Assembly: GCA_963817735.1 (NCBI GenBank)
Contig: CAWFPP010000009.1
Coordinates: forward strand, 310,001-374,000
From: Bog-473 sp963817735
GTDB taxonomy: Bacteria; Actinomycetota; Acidimicrobiia; Acidimicrobiales; RAAP-2
Length of the DNA: 64,000 nt
Direction of reading: 5' to 3'
Part shown: positions 28,924 through 36,327 of the stretch, one piece after another
How positions within the stretch are numbered: position 1 is the stretch's first letter
How the letters are laid out: every line of letters starts with the position of its first letter
Made by a program: the position numbers and the translations under genes
Notes under the pieces: model-generated
Seen by the model: only the letters and a program-made list of their open reading frames with translations
Databases searched by the model: none
Told to the model about the DNA's origin: nothing

Positions 28924-29517
28924 GTGGACGACGACGGCCTGGACCGGATCCTCACCGTTCCCAACGTCATCACCATGGTGCGGCTCCTGTGCATCCCGCT
29001 GTACCTGTGGCTGCTCTTCGGGGCGCACCGTCAGATAGCCGCCGCCGTCCTCCTGGCCGTCCTCGGGGCGACCGACTGGATCGACGGATTCGTGGCGCGG
29101 CGCTACAGCCAGGTCACGACGTTCGGCAAGGTGCTCGACCCGACGGCCGACCGGATCCTGGTGGGAACGGCCGTGATCTCGATCATGGTGTACGGCGCCG
29201 TACCGCTCTGGTTCGGACTTGCCACCATTGCCCGGGAGGTCCTCGTCTCTGCCATCGTGCTCCTCCTGGCTGCCCTCGGCGCGGCGCGCATCGATGTGTT
29301 GTGGGTGGGCAAGGCGGGCACGTTCGGACTGATGTTCGCGTATCCGACGTTTCTCCTCGGAGACGGCACGGCGGGTTGGCAGGAACCCATCCGGGTCATC
29401 GGGTGGGTCACGGGTCTCGTCGGGCTCGCGCTCGCCTGGTGGGCGGCCGGAAGCTACATCGCGCCGGCTCGGCGTGCTCTGCGAGAGGGCCGGGCGGCGC
29501 GGCGGAGCAGCGTATGA
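28924..29517 (+). CDS. pgsA: CDP-alcohol phosphatidyltransferase, PgsA-like
   Basis: 197 aa integral membrane protein. The CDP-alcohol motif D-G-x2-A-R-x8-G-x3-D-x3-D is complete in DGFVARRYSQ...FGKVLDPTADR (about residues 56-79). The N-terminus LDRILTVPNVITMVRLLCIPLYL is typical of phosphatidylglycerophosphate synthase, with four or five hydrophobic segments after it. Related enzymes make phosphatidylinositol or cardiolipin, so PgsA is likely but not certain. Start GTG 28924; the stop overlaps the next gene by 4 bases. Confidence 0.82.
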   Translation: MDDDGLDRILTVPNVITMVRLLCIPLYLWLLFGAHRQIAAAVLLAVLGATDWIDGFVARRYSQVTTFGKVLDPTADRILVGTAVISIMVYGAVPLWFGLATIAREVLVSAIVLLLAALGAARIDVLWVGKAGTFGLMFAYPTFLLGDGTAGWQEPIRVIGWVTGLVGLALAWWAAGSYIAPARRALREGRAARRSSV

Positions 29518-32006
29518 AGGCCGTGATCATGGCCGGCGGTGAGGGGACCCGACTCCGCCCGCAGACCTCCAACCTGCCCAAGCCGATGCTGCCGCTCGTC
29601 GGCCGTCCGATGATGGAGCACATCGTGGAGCTCCTCCGGCGCCATGGCATCACCGACATCGTCGTCACGGTCGCGTTCCTGCCCAATGCGATCCGCAGCT
29701 ACTTCGGCGACGGCAGCGAGCTCGGCGTCTCGATGGTGTACGCCACCGAGGAGTCCCCCCTCGGCACGGCAGGATCGGTGCGCAACGCACACGAGCAGCT
29801 GACCGAGCGCTTCCTGGTCATTTCCGGCGACGTGCTCACGGACATCGACCTCACAGCGGTTGTCGCCTTCCACGAGAAGAACGAGGCACTGGCCACCATC
29901 GCCCTGTGTGCGGTCGAGAACCCCCTCGAGTTCGGGATCGTCATCACCCGGGAGGACGGGACGATCGAGCGCTTCTTGGAGAAGCCGGGCTGGGGCCAGG
30001 TGTTCAGTGACACCATCAACACGGGCATTTACGTGCTCGAACCCGAGATTTTCGACCATATTCCCGAAGGTCGCTCGGTGGACTTCTCCGCGGATGTGTT
30101 CCCCGCCGTCCTCGACGCTGGGCTGCCCCTGTACGGCTACGTGGCGCATGGGTACTGGGAGGACGTCGGCACGACGGCGGCCTATCTCAAGGCGCACGAG
30201 GACATCCTCGACGGCAAGGTCGACGTGAACGTGGCGGGCTTCGAGCTCCGTCCCGGCGTGTGGATCGGCAAGGGATCTTCCATCGACCCGTCGGTCAGAA
30301 TCGACTCGCCGGTATTCGTCGGCGAGAACTGCACGGTGGACCCCGACGTGGTGCTGGGCGCCTATACCACGGTGGGCGCCAACACCCAGGTGGCGCCGCG
30401 GGCGGAACTGCAGCGCTCGGTGATCGGGGAGAACTCCTACCTCGGACCGGCCACTCGGGTGGAAGGGGCGGTGCTGGGCCGCTCGTGCGACCTGCGGACG
30501 GGGGCGCGCATCGAACCCGGGGCGGTCGTGGGCGAGGGTTGCCTGGTCGGCGCCCACGCCGAGGTCCGCAGCGACGTCAAGGTCTACCCCTACAAGGTCG
30601 TGGAGGCCGCCGCCCAGGTCAACGCCTCCATCGTCTGGGAGTCGGGCGGGTCGCGGACCCTGTTCGGGCCCGAGGGCGTCCAGGGCATAGCCAACGTCGA
30701 CGTCAGCCCCGAGTTGGCGGTCCGTCTCGCCAAGGCCTGGGCGTCGGGGTTCGAGAAGGGCTCCTTCATCACCGCCTCCAGGGACACCAGCCGCGTGGCG
30801 CGGGTGCTCAAGCGCGCCCTCATGGTGGGGTGCAACTCGGTGGGCGTGAATGTCAACGACCTGGAGCTGGCCACTGTGCCCGTGACGCGGCACCACGTGC
30901 GTATGCGCGGCAATCGGGCCGGCCTCACCGTGCGGCTGAGCCCGGACGACCCGCAGTCGGTGGTCATCCGCTTCTTCGACGAACGTGGCATCGACCTCTC
31001 AGAGGGCGATCAGCGCCGTGTCGAGCGCATGTACCACCGTGAGGAGTTCCGCCGTGTTACCGCCGGCGAAATCGGAGACATCGACTTCTCACCTCGCACC
31101 ATCGATCTCTACACCGCCGACCTTGTCGAGGAGTTCGGGCTCCGACGGGATGCAGGGCGCCAGGTGAAGCTCGTCCTCGACCTCTCCTACGGGGCGGCCA
31201 ACTTCGTGATGCCCAACCTTCTGTCGAAGGTCGGCGCGGACGTGCTCAGCATCAATCCCTATGCGCAGACACCGGGCATGATCGCAGTCGACCGCGCGGT
31301 GAGCGAGGCCCGGGTGGCGGACGCGGTGCGGGGCTCAGGCGCCGATGTCGGCGCTGTCATCGATGCCGGCGGCGAGCAGCTGACGCTGATCGACGGGACC
31401 GGCCATGTGCTCTCCGACGACGAGGCGATCATGGCTTTCATCGACTTGTCGACCGCGGCGGGGGAGACCGGTCGCGTGGCGCTCCCGGTGACGGCGAGCG
31501 ATCGCACGGTGCGCCACTGTCGCGAGCGCGGCATCGAGCTGATGCTCACCCCGTTGTCGCCTTCGGGGTTACTCCAGGCCGCAGCGTCCGGTGGCGTGTC
31601 CTTCGCCTCCGACAGGCGGGGAGGGTATGTCTTCCCGGCGTTCCTGCCGGCCTTCGATGCCGCGGCCGCCCTGGCCCGCCTGGTGTCGCTCCTCCAGGAG
31701 AGCCCGACGACCCTGGCCGAGATCGTCGACGCCACCCCGGTCATGCCCATCTTGGAGGGCGAGGTGGCGACCCCGATGGAGCAGAAGGGCCTGATCATGC
31801 GCACCCTGATGGAGCAGCTGACGGACGAGGGGGCTGAGTTGGTGCTGGTGGACGGCATCAAGGTGGTTTCCGACCAGGGGTGGGCCCTCGTGGTGCCCGA
31901 CCCGGCGGACCCGGTGACGCACGTCTGGGCCGAGGGAGCGGACCTGGCCGCGTCCGAGGCCTTGGTCGCCACCTATGTGGAGCGGATCGCCGGGATGCTG
32001 GCCTGA
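29514..32006 (+). CDS. Sugar-phosphate nucleotidyltransferase fused to a phosphomannomutase-like domain
   Basis: 830 aa. Residues 1-235 form a nucleotidyltransferase (MKAVIMAGGEGTRLRPQTSNLPKPMLPL; LVISGDVLTDID). Residues 240-370 look like a left-handed hexapeptide beta-helix (VWIGKGSSIDPSVRIDSPVFVG). Residues 385-830 have the four-domain layout of phosphohexomutases. The mutase active-site serine loop (usually T[AG]SHNP) is replaced by TASRDTSRVARVLKR, so phosphotransfer by this half is doubtful. Likely makes GDP-mannose or a related NDP-sugar. ATG 29514 overlaps the pgsA stop, suggesting envelope or glycolipid synthesis. Confidence 0.8.
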   Translation: MKAVIMAGGEGTRLRPQTSNLPKPMLPLVGRPMMEHIVELLRRHGITDIVVTVAFLPNAIRSYFGDGSELGVSMVYATEESPLGTAGSVRNAHEQLTERFLVISGDVLTDIDLTAVVAFHEKNEALATIALCAVENPLEFGIVITREDGTIERFLEKPGWGQVFSDTINTGIYVLEPEIFDHIPEGRSVDFSADVFPAVLDAGLPLYGYVAHGYWEDVGTTAAYLKAHEDILDGKVDVNVAGFELRPGVWIGKGSSIDPSVRIDSPVFVGENCTVDPDVVLGAYTTVGANTQVAPRAELQRSVIGENSYLGPATRVEGAVLGRSCDLRTGARIEPGAVVGEGCLVGAHAEVRSDVKVYPYKVVEAAAQVNASIVWESGGSRTLFGPEGVQGIANVDVSPELAVRLAKAWASGFEKGSFITASRDTSRVARVLKRALMVGCNSVGVNVNDLELATVPVTRHHVRMRGNRAGLTVRLSPDDPQSVVIRFFDERGIDLSEGDQRRVERMYHREEFRRVTAGEIGDIDFSPRTIDLYTADLVEEFGLRRDAGRQVKLVLDLSYGAANFVMPNLLSKVGADVLSINPYAQTPGMIAVDRAVSEARVADAVRGSGADVGAVIDAGGEQLTLIDGTGHVLSDDEAIMAFIDLSTAAGETGRVALPVTASDRTVRHCRERGIELMLTPLSPSGLLQAAASGGVSFASDRRGGYVFPAFLPAFDAAAALARLVSLLQESPTTLAEIVDATPVMPILEGEVATPMEQKGLIMRTLMEQLTDEGAELVLVDGIKVVSDQGWALVVPDPADPVTHVWAEGADLAASEALVATYVERIAGMLA

Positions 32007-32053
32007 AATTCAGGGCTGCGGCCCGTGCCGGTGGTCCGGTATGGTCGCCCCCC

Positions 32054-32434
32054 ATGAACATCCCCGAGGATCTCCGTTATTCGCCGGAGCACGAGTGGAT
32101 CCGCGTCGAGGGGACGAAGGTCCGCGTGGGCATCACGGACTACGCCCAGGACGCTCTCGGGGACATCGTGTTCGTCGACTTGCCGGCCGTCGGGACCGAG
32201 GTCGAGGCGGGAGGTCAGCTAGGCGAGGTCGAGTCGACGAAGTCGGTGTCGGAGATCTATTCACCGCTGGCCGGCACAGTGACGGCGGTGAACGACACGC
32301 TTGCGAAAGGGCCGGAGAGGATCAACCAGGATCCCTACGGCGACGGGTGGCTCTGCGAATTGGAGCTGGCGACGGGGGCAGACCCGGACAGCCTCCTCGA
32401 CGCGGTCGCCTACGGCGACCTGACCGCTGATTGA
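32054..32434 (+). CDS. gcvH: Glycine cleavage system H protein
   Basis: 126 aa. It shuttles the aminomethyl group on a lipoyl arm between P, T and L proteins. The lipoyl lysine is Lys63 in GEVESTKSVSEIYSP, and the start MNIPEDLRYSPEHEWIR is typical. It lies about 14 kb from gcvT and gcvP but in front of the FHA and MerR genes, the same order as in mycobacteria. The ATG is chosen from the conserved N-terminus. Confidence 0.95.
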   Translation: MNIPEDLRYSPEHEWIRVEGTKVRVGITDYAQDALGDIVFVDLPAVGTEVEAGGQLGEVESTKSVSEIYSPLAGTVTAVNDTLAKGPERINQDPYGDGWLCELELATGADPDSLLDAVAYGDLTAD

Positions 32435-32475
32435 CCTGGCGTTCGGGGGTCTGATGAGGACAGGAGAAGTCGCTC

Positions 32476-32970
32476 GTGGGGTGGGGTACCGTGGACGCCG
32501 TGTTCTGTCACAACTGCGGGCACCGCAATCCGGAGGGTGTCAACTTCTGCTCCTCGTGCGGGCACGCGCTGCTCGCGGACGGCGATGACGCCACCATCAC
32601 GCTCCATCCGACCGACGACGGAGAGACGACGGAGGACTACCCCGACGTCACCTCTGTGGAAGTCCCGCACGGTGCGGGCGTCCTCGTCGTCACGCGGGGG
32701 CCCAACATCGGCGCTCGCTACCTCCTCGGTGAGCACATCGTGAGGGCGGGACGGCATCCGGAGAGCGACATCTTCCTCGACGACATCACCGTGTCACGAC
32801 GCCATGTGGAGATCACCCCTGCGGACGGGGGGTACACGGTCCGGGACGTCGGGTCGTTGAACGGCACATACGTGAACCGGGAGCGCATCGACGAGGTACC
32901 GCTCGCCCCTGGCGACGAGGTCCAGATCGGCAAGTTCAAGCTCGTCTACCTGGTGGCAGGCAACGAGTGA
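32476..32970 (+). CDS. FHA-domain protein with N-terminal zinc ribbon, GarA-like
   Basis: 164 aa from GTG 32476, preceded by AGGAGAAG. A zinc ribbon (CHNCG ... CSSCG, about residues 9-27) precedes a linker containing GETTEDY and then an FHA domain (GARYLLGEHIVRAGRHPESDIFLDDITVSRRHVEI ... SLNGTYVNRERI), which binds phosphothreonine. In mycobacterial GarA and corynebacterial OdhI, a phosphorylated ETT motif ahead of the FHA switches binding to 2-oxoglutarate dehydrogenase and glutamate enzymes; the ETT here may play that part (inference). The zinc ribbon is an addition relative to GarA. GTGA overlap with the next gene. Confidence 0.85.
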   Translation: MGWGTVDAVFCHNCGHRNPEGVNFCSSCGHALLADGDDATITLHPTDDGETTEDYPDVTSVEVPHGAGVLVVTRGPNIGARYLLGEHIVRAGRHPESDIFLDDITVSRRHVEITPADGGYTVRDVGSLNGTYVNRERIDEVPLAPGDEVQIGKFKLVYLVAGNE

Positions 32971-34118
32971 GCAGTCGCACGTATCTCTCCATCGGCGACG
33001 TCCTGACCCTGCTTCGTGAGGAGTTCCCCGACGTCACGATCTCGAAGATCCGGTTCCTCGAGAGCCAGGGCCTGGTCAATCCAGAACGGTCGCCGTCCGG
33101 GTACCGGAAGTTCTTCGATCACGACGTCGAGCGCCTGCGTTGGGTCCTGCGCCAGCAGCGTGAGCACTTCCTCCCGCTCAAGGTCATCCGGGACCGTCTG
33201 GCTGACGGGGATCTCGGCGAGGACCTGGGTCCCGAGCAGCCGAACGGCAAGGAGGCCCAGCCGGCACACGCGGTCGCCGTGTCGGGCGTTGCGTCGGGTC
33301 GCGCGCAAGAACAACCGACGAAAGCCGACGAGGAGGCGATGGCTCGTATCCTCGCCGACGCGTCGCGCCGTACCGCCCGGCTCCCCGAGGAGAAGCAGGC
33401 GCGGCCCGGATTGCAGGTGGTCACCGAGGCCGACCCGGCACAGCGTGTCGCGCCCGCAGCCGCAGCGACACGCGCCGGCGAGCCGAAGGCGCCGCGCCGC
33501 GCCGTAGCCGAACGGCCCGGCACTACCGCCGCGACAGTTGCTGGTCGCCATGCCGCATCGCCGCCTACGTCGCCGCCGACAACGACGGGACGGGGCAATG
33601 GAGCGGCGCTGCCTCGTCAACCACAGGCAGCGGTGACCTCGCCCACCCCGCCGCCGCCGGCCGACACTCGCCCGCGCAAGGGTGAGCCGCGAGCGGACGA
33701 GACCACGGCAGCGAGCGCCATCGCCGCCATGGTCACCGGAGCGAGTATGTCGGCTGACGAGCTGTGCGCAGCCAGTGGATTGACTTCCGATGAATTGATG
33801 GGGCTCAAGGGATTCGGCCTCCTCGAGTGCGTGGCTGTGGCGGGTATCGAGACCTACGACGAGGATGCGCTCACCGTGGCAAATCTGGCTGTCGCATTCC
33901 GTGCCTTCGGGATCGAGCCGCGCCACCTCCGCCTGTACCGAAACGCCGCCGACCGCGAGCTGGGACTCATTGAGCAGGTGGTGATCCCTCTTTTGCGCCA
34001 GAGGAACCCCGAATCACGGCAGCGAGCCGTCGACGGGGCAGATCAGCTGGCTGCGCTGGGCCAATCCATGCGAGCCACATTGCTCCGGCAGGCTCTCCGG
34101 CACCATCTGGGGGGGTGA
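32967..34118 (+). CDS. MerR-family transcriptional regulator (FtsR / Rv1828-like)
   Basis: 383 aa. The N-terminal winged HTH is clear (YLSIGDVLTLLREEFPDVTISKIRFLESQGLVNPERSPSGYRKFFDHDVERLRWVLRQQ). A low-complexity Ala/Pro/Thr/Arg linker of about 130 residues follows, much longer than in the mycobacterial homologue. The C-terminal domain from about residue 245 contains MSADELCAASGLTSDELMGLKGFGLL and AFGIEPRHLRLYRNAADRE. The equivalent gene in Corynebacterium and mycobacteria regulates ftsZ. Overlaps the FHA gene by 4 bases. Confidence 0.85.
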   Translation: MSSRTYLSIGDVLTLLREEFPDVTISKIRFLESQGLVNPERSPSGYRKFFDHDVERLRWVLRQQREHFLPLKVIRDRLADGDLGEDLGPEQPNGKEAQPAHAVAVSGVASGRAQEQPTKADEEAMARILADASRRTARLPEEKQARPGLQVVTEADPAQRVAPAAAATRAGEPKAPRRAVAERPGTTAATVAGRHAASPPTSPPTTTGRGNGAALPRQPQAAVTSPTPPPPADTRPRKGEPRADETTAASAIAAMVTGASMSADELCAASGLTSDELMGLKGFGLLECVAVAGIETYDEDALTVANLAVAFRAFGIEPRHLRLYRNAADRELGLIEQVVIPLLRQRNPESRQRAVDGADQLAALGQSMRATLLRQALRHHLGG

Positions 34119-34152
34119 CGCAAGCCCGGAATCGGGCGCTACATTTTCAGTC

Positions 34153-34650
34153 ATGGTCCGTGTGCTTCTTCGTGCCGTCAGGGTGGACCTGCAGTCGAAC
34201 ACGCCGGTGCTCCTGCTGCAGGAGACCGAAGGTGAGGGGCGCACGCTGCCGATCTTCATCGGGAGCCCCGAGGCAACGGCCATCGCCTACGCCCTCCAGG
34301 GAGTGACGATGCCTCGCCCCCTTACCCACGACCTGGTGAAAGACATGCTGGGTGCTCTCGATATCAGCGTCGAACGGGTGATCATCACAGAGTTGCGTGC
34401 CTCCACCTACTATGCCGAGATGCATCTCGTCCGCGGCGAGGAGCGGACGATCGTATCGAGCCGACCCTCCGACGCGGTGGCGGTCGCGGTGCGGACCGAG
34501 TCGCCCCTCTTCGTGTCCGACGAGCTCATGGAATCCGAGGGGATCATCTTGGCTCTCGACACCGACGAGGAGGACGACACGCCCGACGAGCTCGTCGGCC
34601 AGTTCCGGCAGTTCCTCGACTCGGTGCGACCCGAGGATTTCGAAGGGTGA
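34153..34650 (+). CDS. Bifunctional nuclease (DUF151) family protein
   Basis: 165 aa. The BFN/DUF151 fold is recognised from LLLQETEGEGRTLPIFIGSPEATAIAYALQG, RPLTHDLVKDMLGALD and VSSRPSDAVAVAVRTESPLFV. Members are reported to have DNase and RNase activity, though the role in bacteria is unclear. Order after FHA and MerR matches M. tuberculosis Rv1827-Rv1829. It is followed by a lipoprotein gene with a GTGA overlap. Confidence 0.88.
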   Translation: MVRVLLRAVRVDLQSNTPVLLLQETEGEGRTLPIFIGSPEATAIAYALQGVTMPRPLTHDLVKDMLGALDISVERVIITELRASTYYAEMHLVRGEERTIVSSRPSDAVAVAVRTESPLFVSDELMESEGIILALDTDEEDDTPDELVGQFRQFLDSVRPEDFEG

Positions 34651-35261
34651 GCCACCGACGCTGGGCGCTCGCCGTTCTGGCGGGCGCCGCCGTGGTACTC
34701 GCCGCGTGCAGCAGCAGTCCCAGCACACCCAAGCACGTCACGACCACGACGAGTGCTGCCACGTCGACGACGTCGGCGTCGACCACGACCACCACCGCGA
34801 CGGCCTCCACCACGGCCCCGACCTCGGCGACCACGACTGCCTGCAACCACATCACCGCCTCGCCGGTGCAGGGGCAGGGCGCGGCCGGGACGATCACCGG
34901 CATGGTCACCGTCACGAATGCGGGCGGCGCAGCCTGCACCATCAACGGCTATCCGACGATGGCACTCTTCTCCGGGAGCGGCGCGCCGCTCACGGTCACG
35001 ATGGTGAACGGGCTCTCAGTGAGCATCTCGAGAGCAGCGAACGCGCCGCCGGTGTCGTTCTCGTTGACGCCTTCGTCCACGGCCCAGTTCGCCTACCAGT
35101 TCTCGGATGTGCCTGTCGGCTCGGAAACGAGCTGCCCCAGCTCTGAATCGGCCACGGTCACGATGCCGGGGGCGACCACCGCATCGCCGAGCTTTCAGTT
35201 GGCCATCGGGCCTTGCGGCAACGGCACGATCAAGGTCTCACCCGTCTACGCGGGCTCCTGA
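34647..35261 (+). CDS. DUF4232-type lipoprotein
   Basis: 204 aa from GTG 34647. The signal peptide MSHRRWALAVLAGAAVVLAAC ends in a lipobox (LAAC, Cys about 21), so the mature protein should be lipid-anchored outside the membrane. A Thr/Ser/Ala-rich spacer (TTTTSAATSTT and following) leads to a beta-sandwich domain with two Cys pairs (CNHI, CTINGYPTM, CPSSES, CGNG), matching DUF4232 of actinobacterial surface proteins. Function unknown. Confidence 0.78.
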   Translation: MSHRRWALAVLAGAAVVLAACSSSPSTPKHVTTTTSAATSTTSASTTTTTATASTTAPTSATTTACNHITASPVQGQGAAGTITGMVTVTNAGGAACTINGYPTMALFSGSGAPLTVTMVNGLSVSISRAANAPPVSFSLTPSSTAQFAYQFSDVPVGSETSCPSSESATVTMPGATTASPSFQLAIGPCGNGTIKVSPVYAGS

Positions 35262-35264
35262 CCC

Positions 35265-36260
35265 TCAGGAGACGGCAACAGGGTTGACGAGGATCCTGCC
35301 ACGGACCGCGGCGTCGAGCACCCGGTCGAGCGCGGCGGTGAGCCCGCCCAGCCCAATCTCCTCGTTCACCATCTCTTCGCAGTGCTGCAGCGGGAACGCG
35401 TCCGCCATGTCACTCCAGAGGGCTCGACGCTCCTCAATGGGTGTCGCCACCGTGTCGATGCCCAAGAGGGCGACGCCCCGCACGATGAAGGGGTAGACCG
35501 TCGTGGTCAGGTCGTTGCCTCCCGTCAAACCGCTCGCCGCCACGGCGCCGCCGTAGTGAACGGTGCGCAGCGCTTCGGCCAGTGCCCTCCCGCCTACGCA
35601 GTCGACGACGCCTGCCCACAACTGCGGTCCCAGCGTCCGGTCGTCGTCCTCGGTGAACTCGCGCCCGACCACGCGGGACGCTCCGAGCTCTTTCAGGTAC
35701 TCGTGCTCAGTCGTCTTACCCGACGAGGCCACGACCTCGAAGCCCGCGTGGGCCAGCAAGGCCACTGCCGCGCTCCCGACGCCACCGGACGCACCGGTGA
35801 CCAGGATGGGCCCGTCTTCGGGCGTCGTCCCGTGATGGACCAGGCGGCGGAGCGACAGCAACGCCGTGCAGCCGGCCAGGCCGATGATGGCCGCCGTCCG
35901 ACACGTCAGGGCGTCGGGGAGGGGCACCACCCAGTCGGCCGGCACGCGCGCGTAGGCGGCAAAGCCACCGTGACGGCCGACGCCGAGGTCATAGCCCTGC
36001 ACCAGGACGCGCTGCCCGGGCGTGAACTCGGGGTTCGTGCTCTCCTCGACGCTGCCGGTCAGCTCGACCCCGGGAACGAGCGGGAAGACCCGAGCCACGC
36101 GGTTCCCCGGCCGGGTGACCATGGCGTCCTTGAAGTTGATGGCGGACCACTCGACCCGTATGAGCACCTCGCCCTGGGGCAGGTCGGTGTCGGCCAACTC
36201 GACCACGGCGGGCCGGATGACTGCGCCGGCCTTGGAGAGCAGGTAGGCCGCAAAGCGCAC
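35265..36260 (-). CDS. Zinc-free medium-chain oxidoreductase, YhdH/AcuI (acryloyl-CoA reductase) family
   Basis: 331 aa from GTG 36260; the frame extends upstream to 36335 but would then overlap the divergent peptidase start at 36328. Family features are VEWSAINFKDAMVTRPGNRVAR, PLVPGVELTGSVEES, the NADPH-binding VTGASGGVGSAAVALLAHAGFEVVASSGKT, and ASGLTGGNDLTTTVYPFIVRGVALLGID. The catalytic zinc Cys/His set of alcohol dehydrogenases is absent, as expected. Probable role: NADPH reduction of acryloyl-CoA or another enoyl compound. Confidence 0.85.
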   Translation of the reverse strand: MRFAAYLLSKAGAVIRPAVVELADTDLPQGEVLIRVEWSAINFKDAMVTRPGNRVARVFPLVPGVELTGSVEESTNPEFTPGQRVLVQGYDLGVGRHGGFAAYARVPADWVVPLPDALTCRTAAIIGLAGCTALLSLRRLVHHGTTPEDGPILVTGASGGVGSAAVALLAHAGFEVVASSGKTTEHEYLKELGASRVVGREFTEDDDRTLGPQLWAGVVDCVGGRALAEALRTVHYGGAVAASGLTGGNDLTTTVYPFIVRGVALLGIDTVATPIEERRALWSDMADAFPLQHCEEMVNEEIGLGGLTAALDRVLDAAVRGRILVNPVAVS

Positions 36261-36327
36261 GGGCTCACTGTAGAGGGCGTCGACGCCGTCTTCTGGCGCG
36301 ACCGGTGGCAACGGGTACGTTCGGACC

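Noticed and set aside
27113..29038. A 641-residue open frame on the plus strand across the SRPBCC and DUF1015 genes
   Set aside because: Antisense to recognised families; no domain and no ribosome site.
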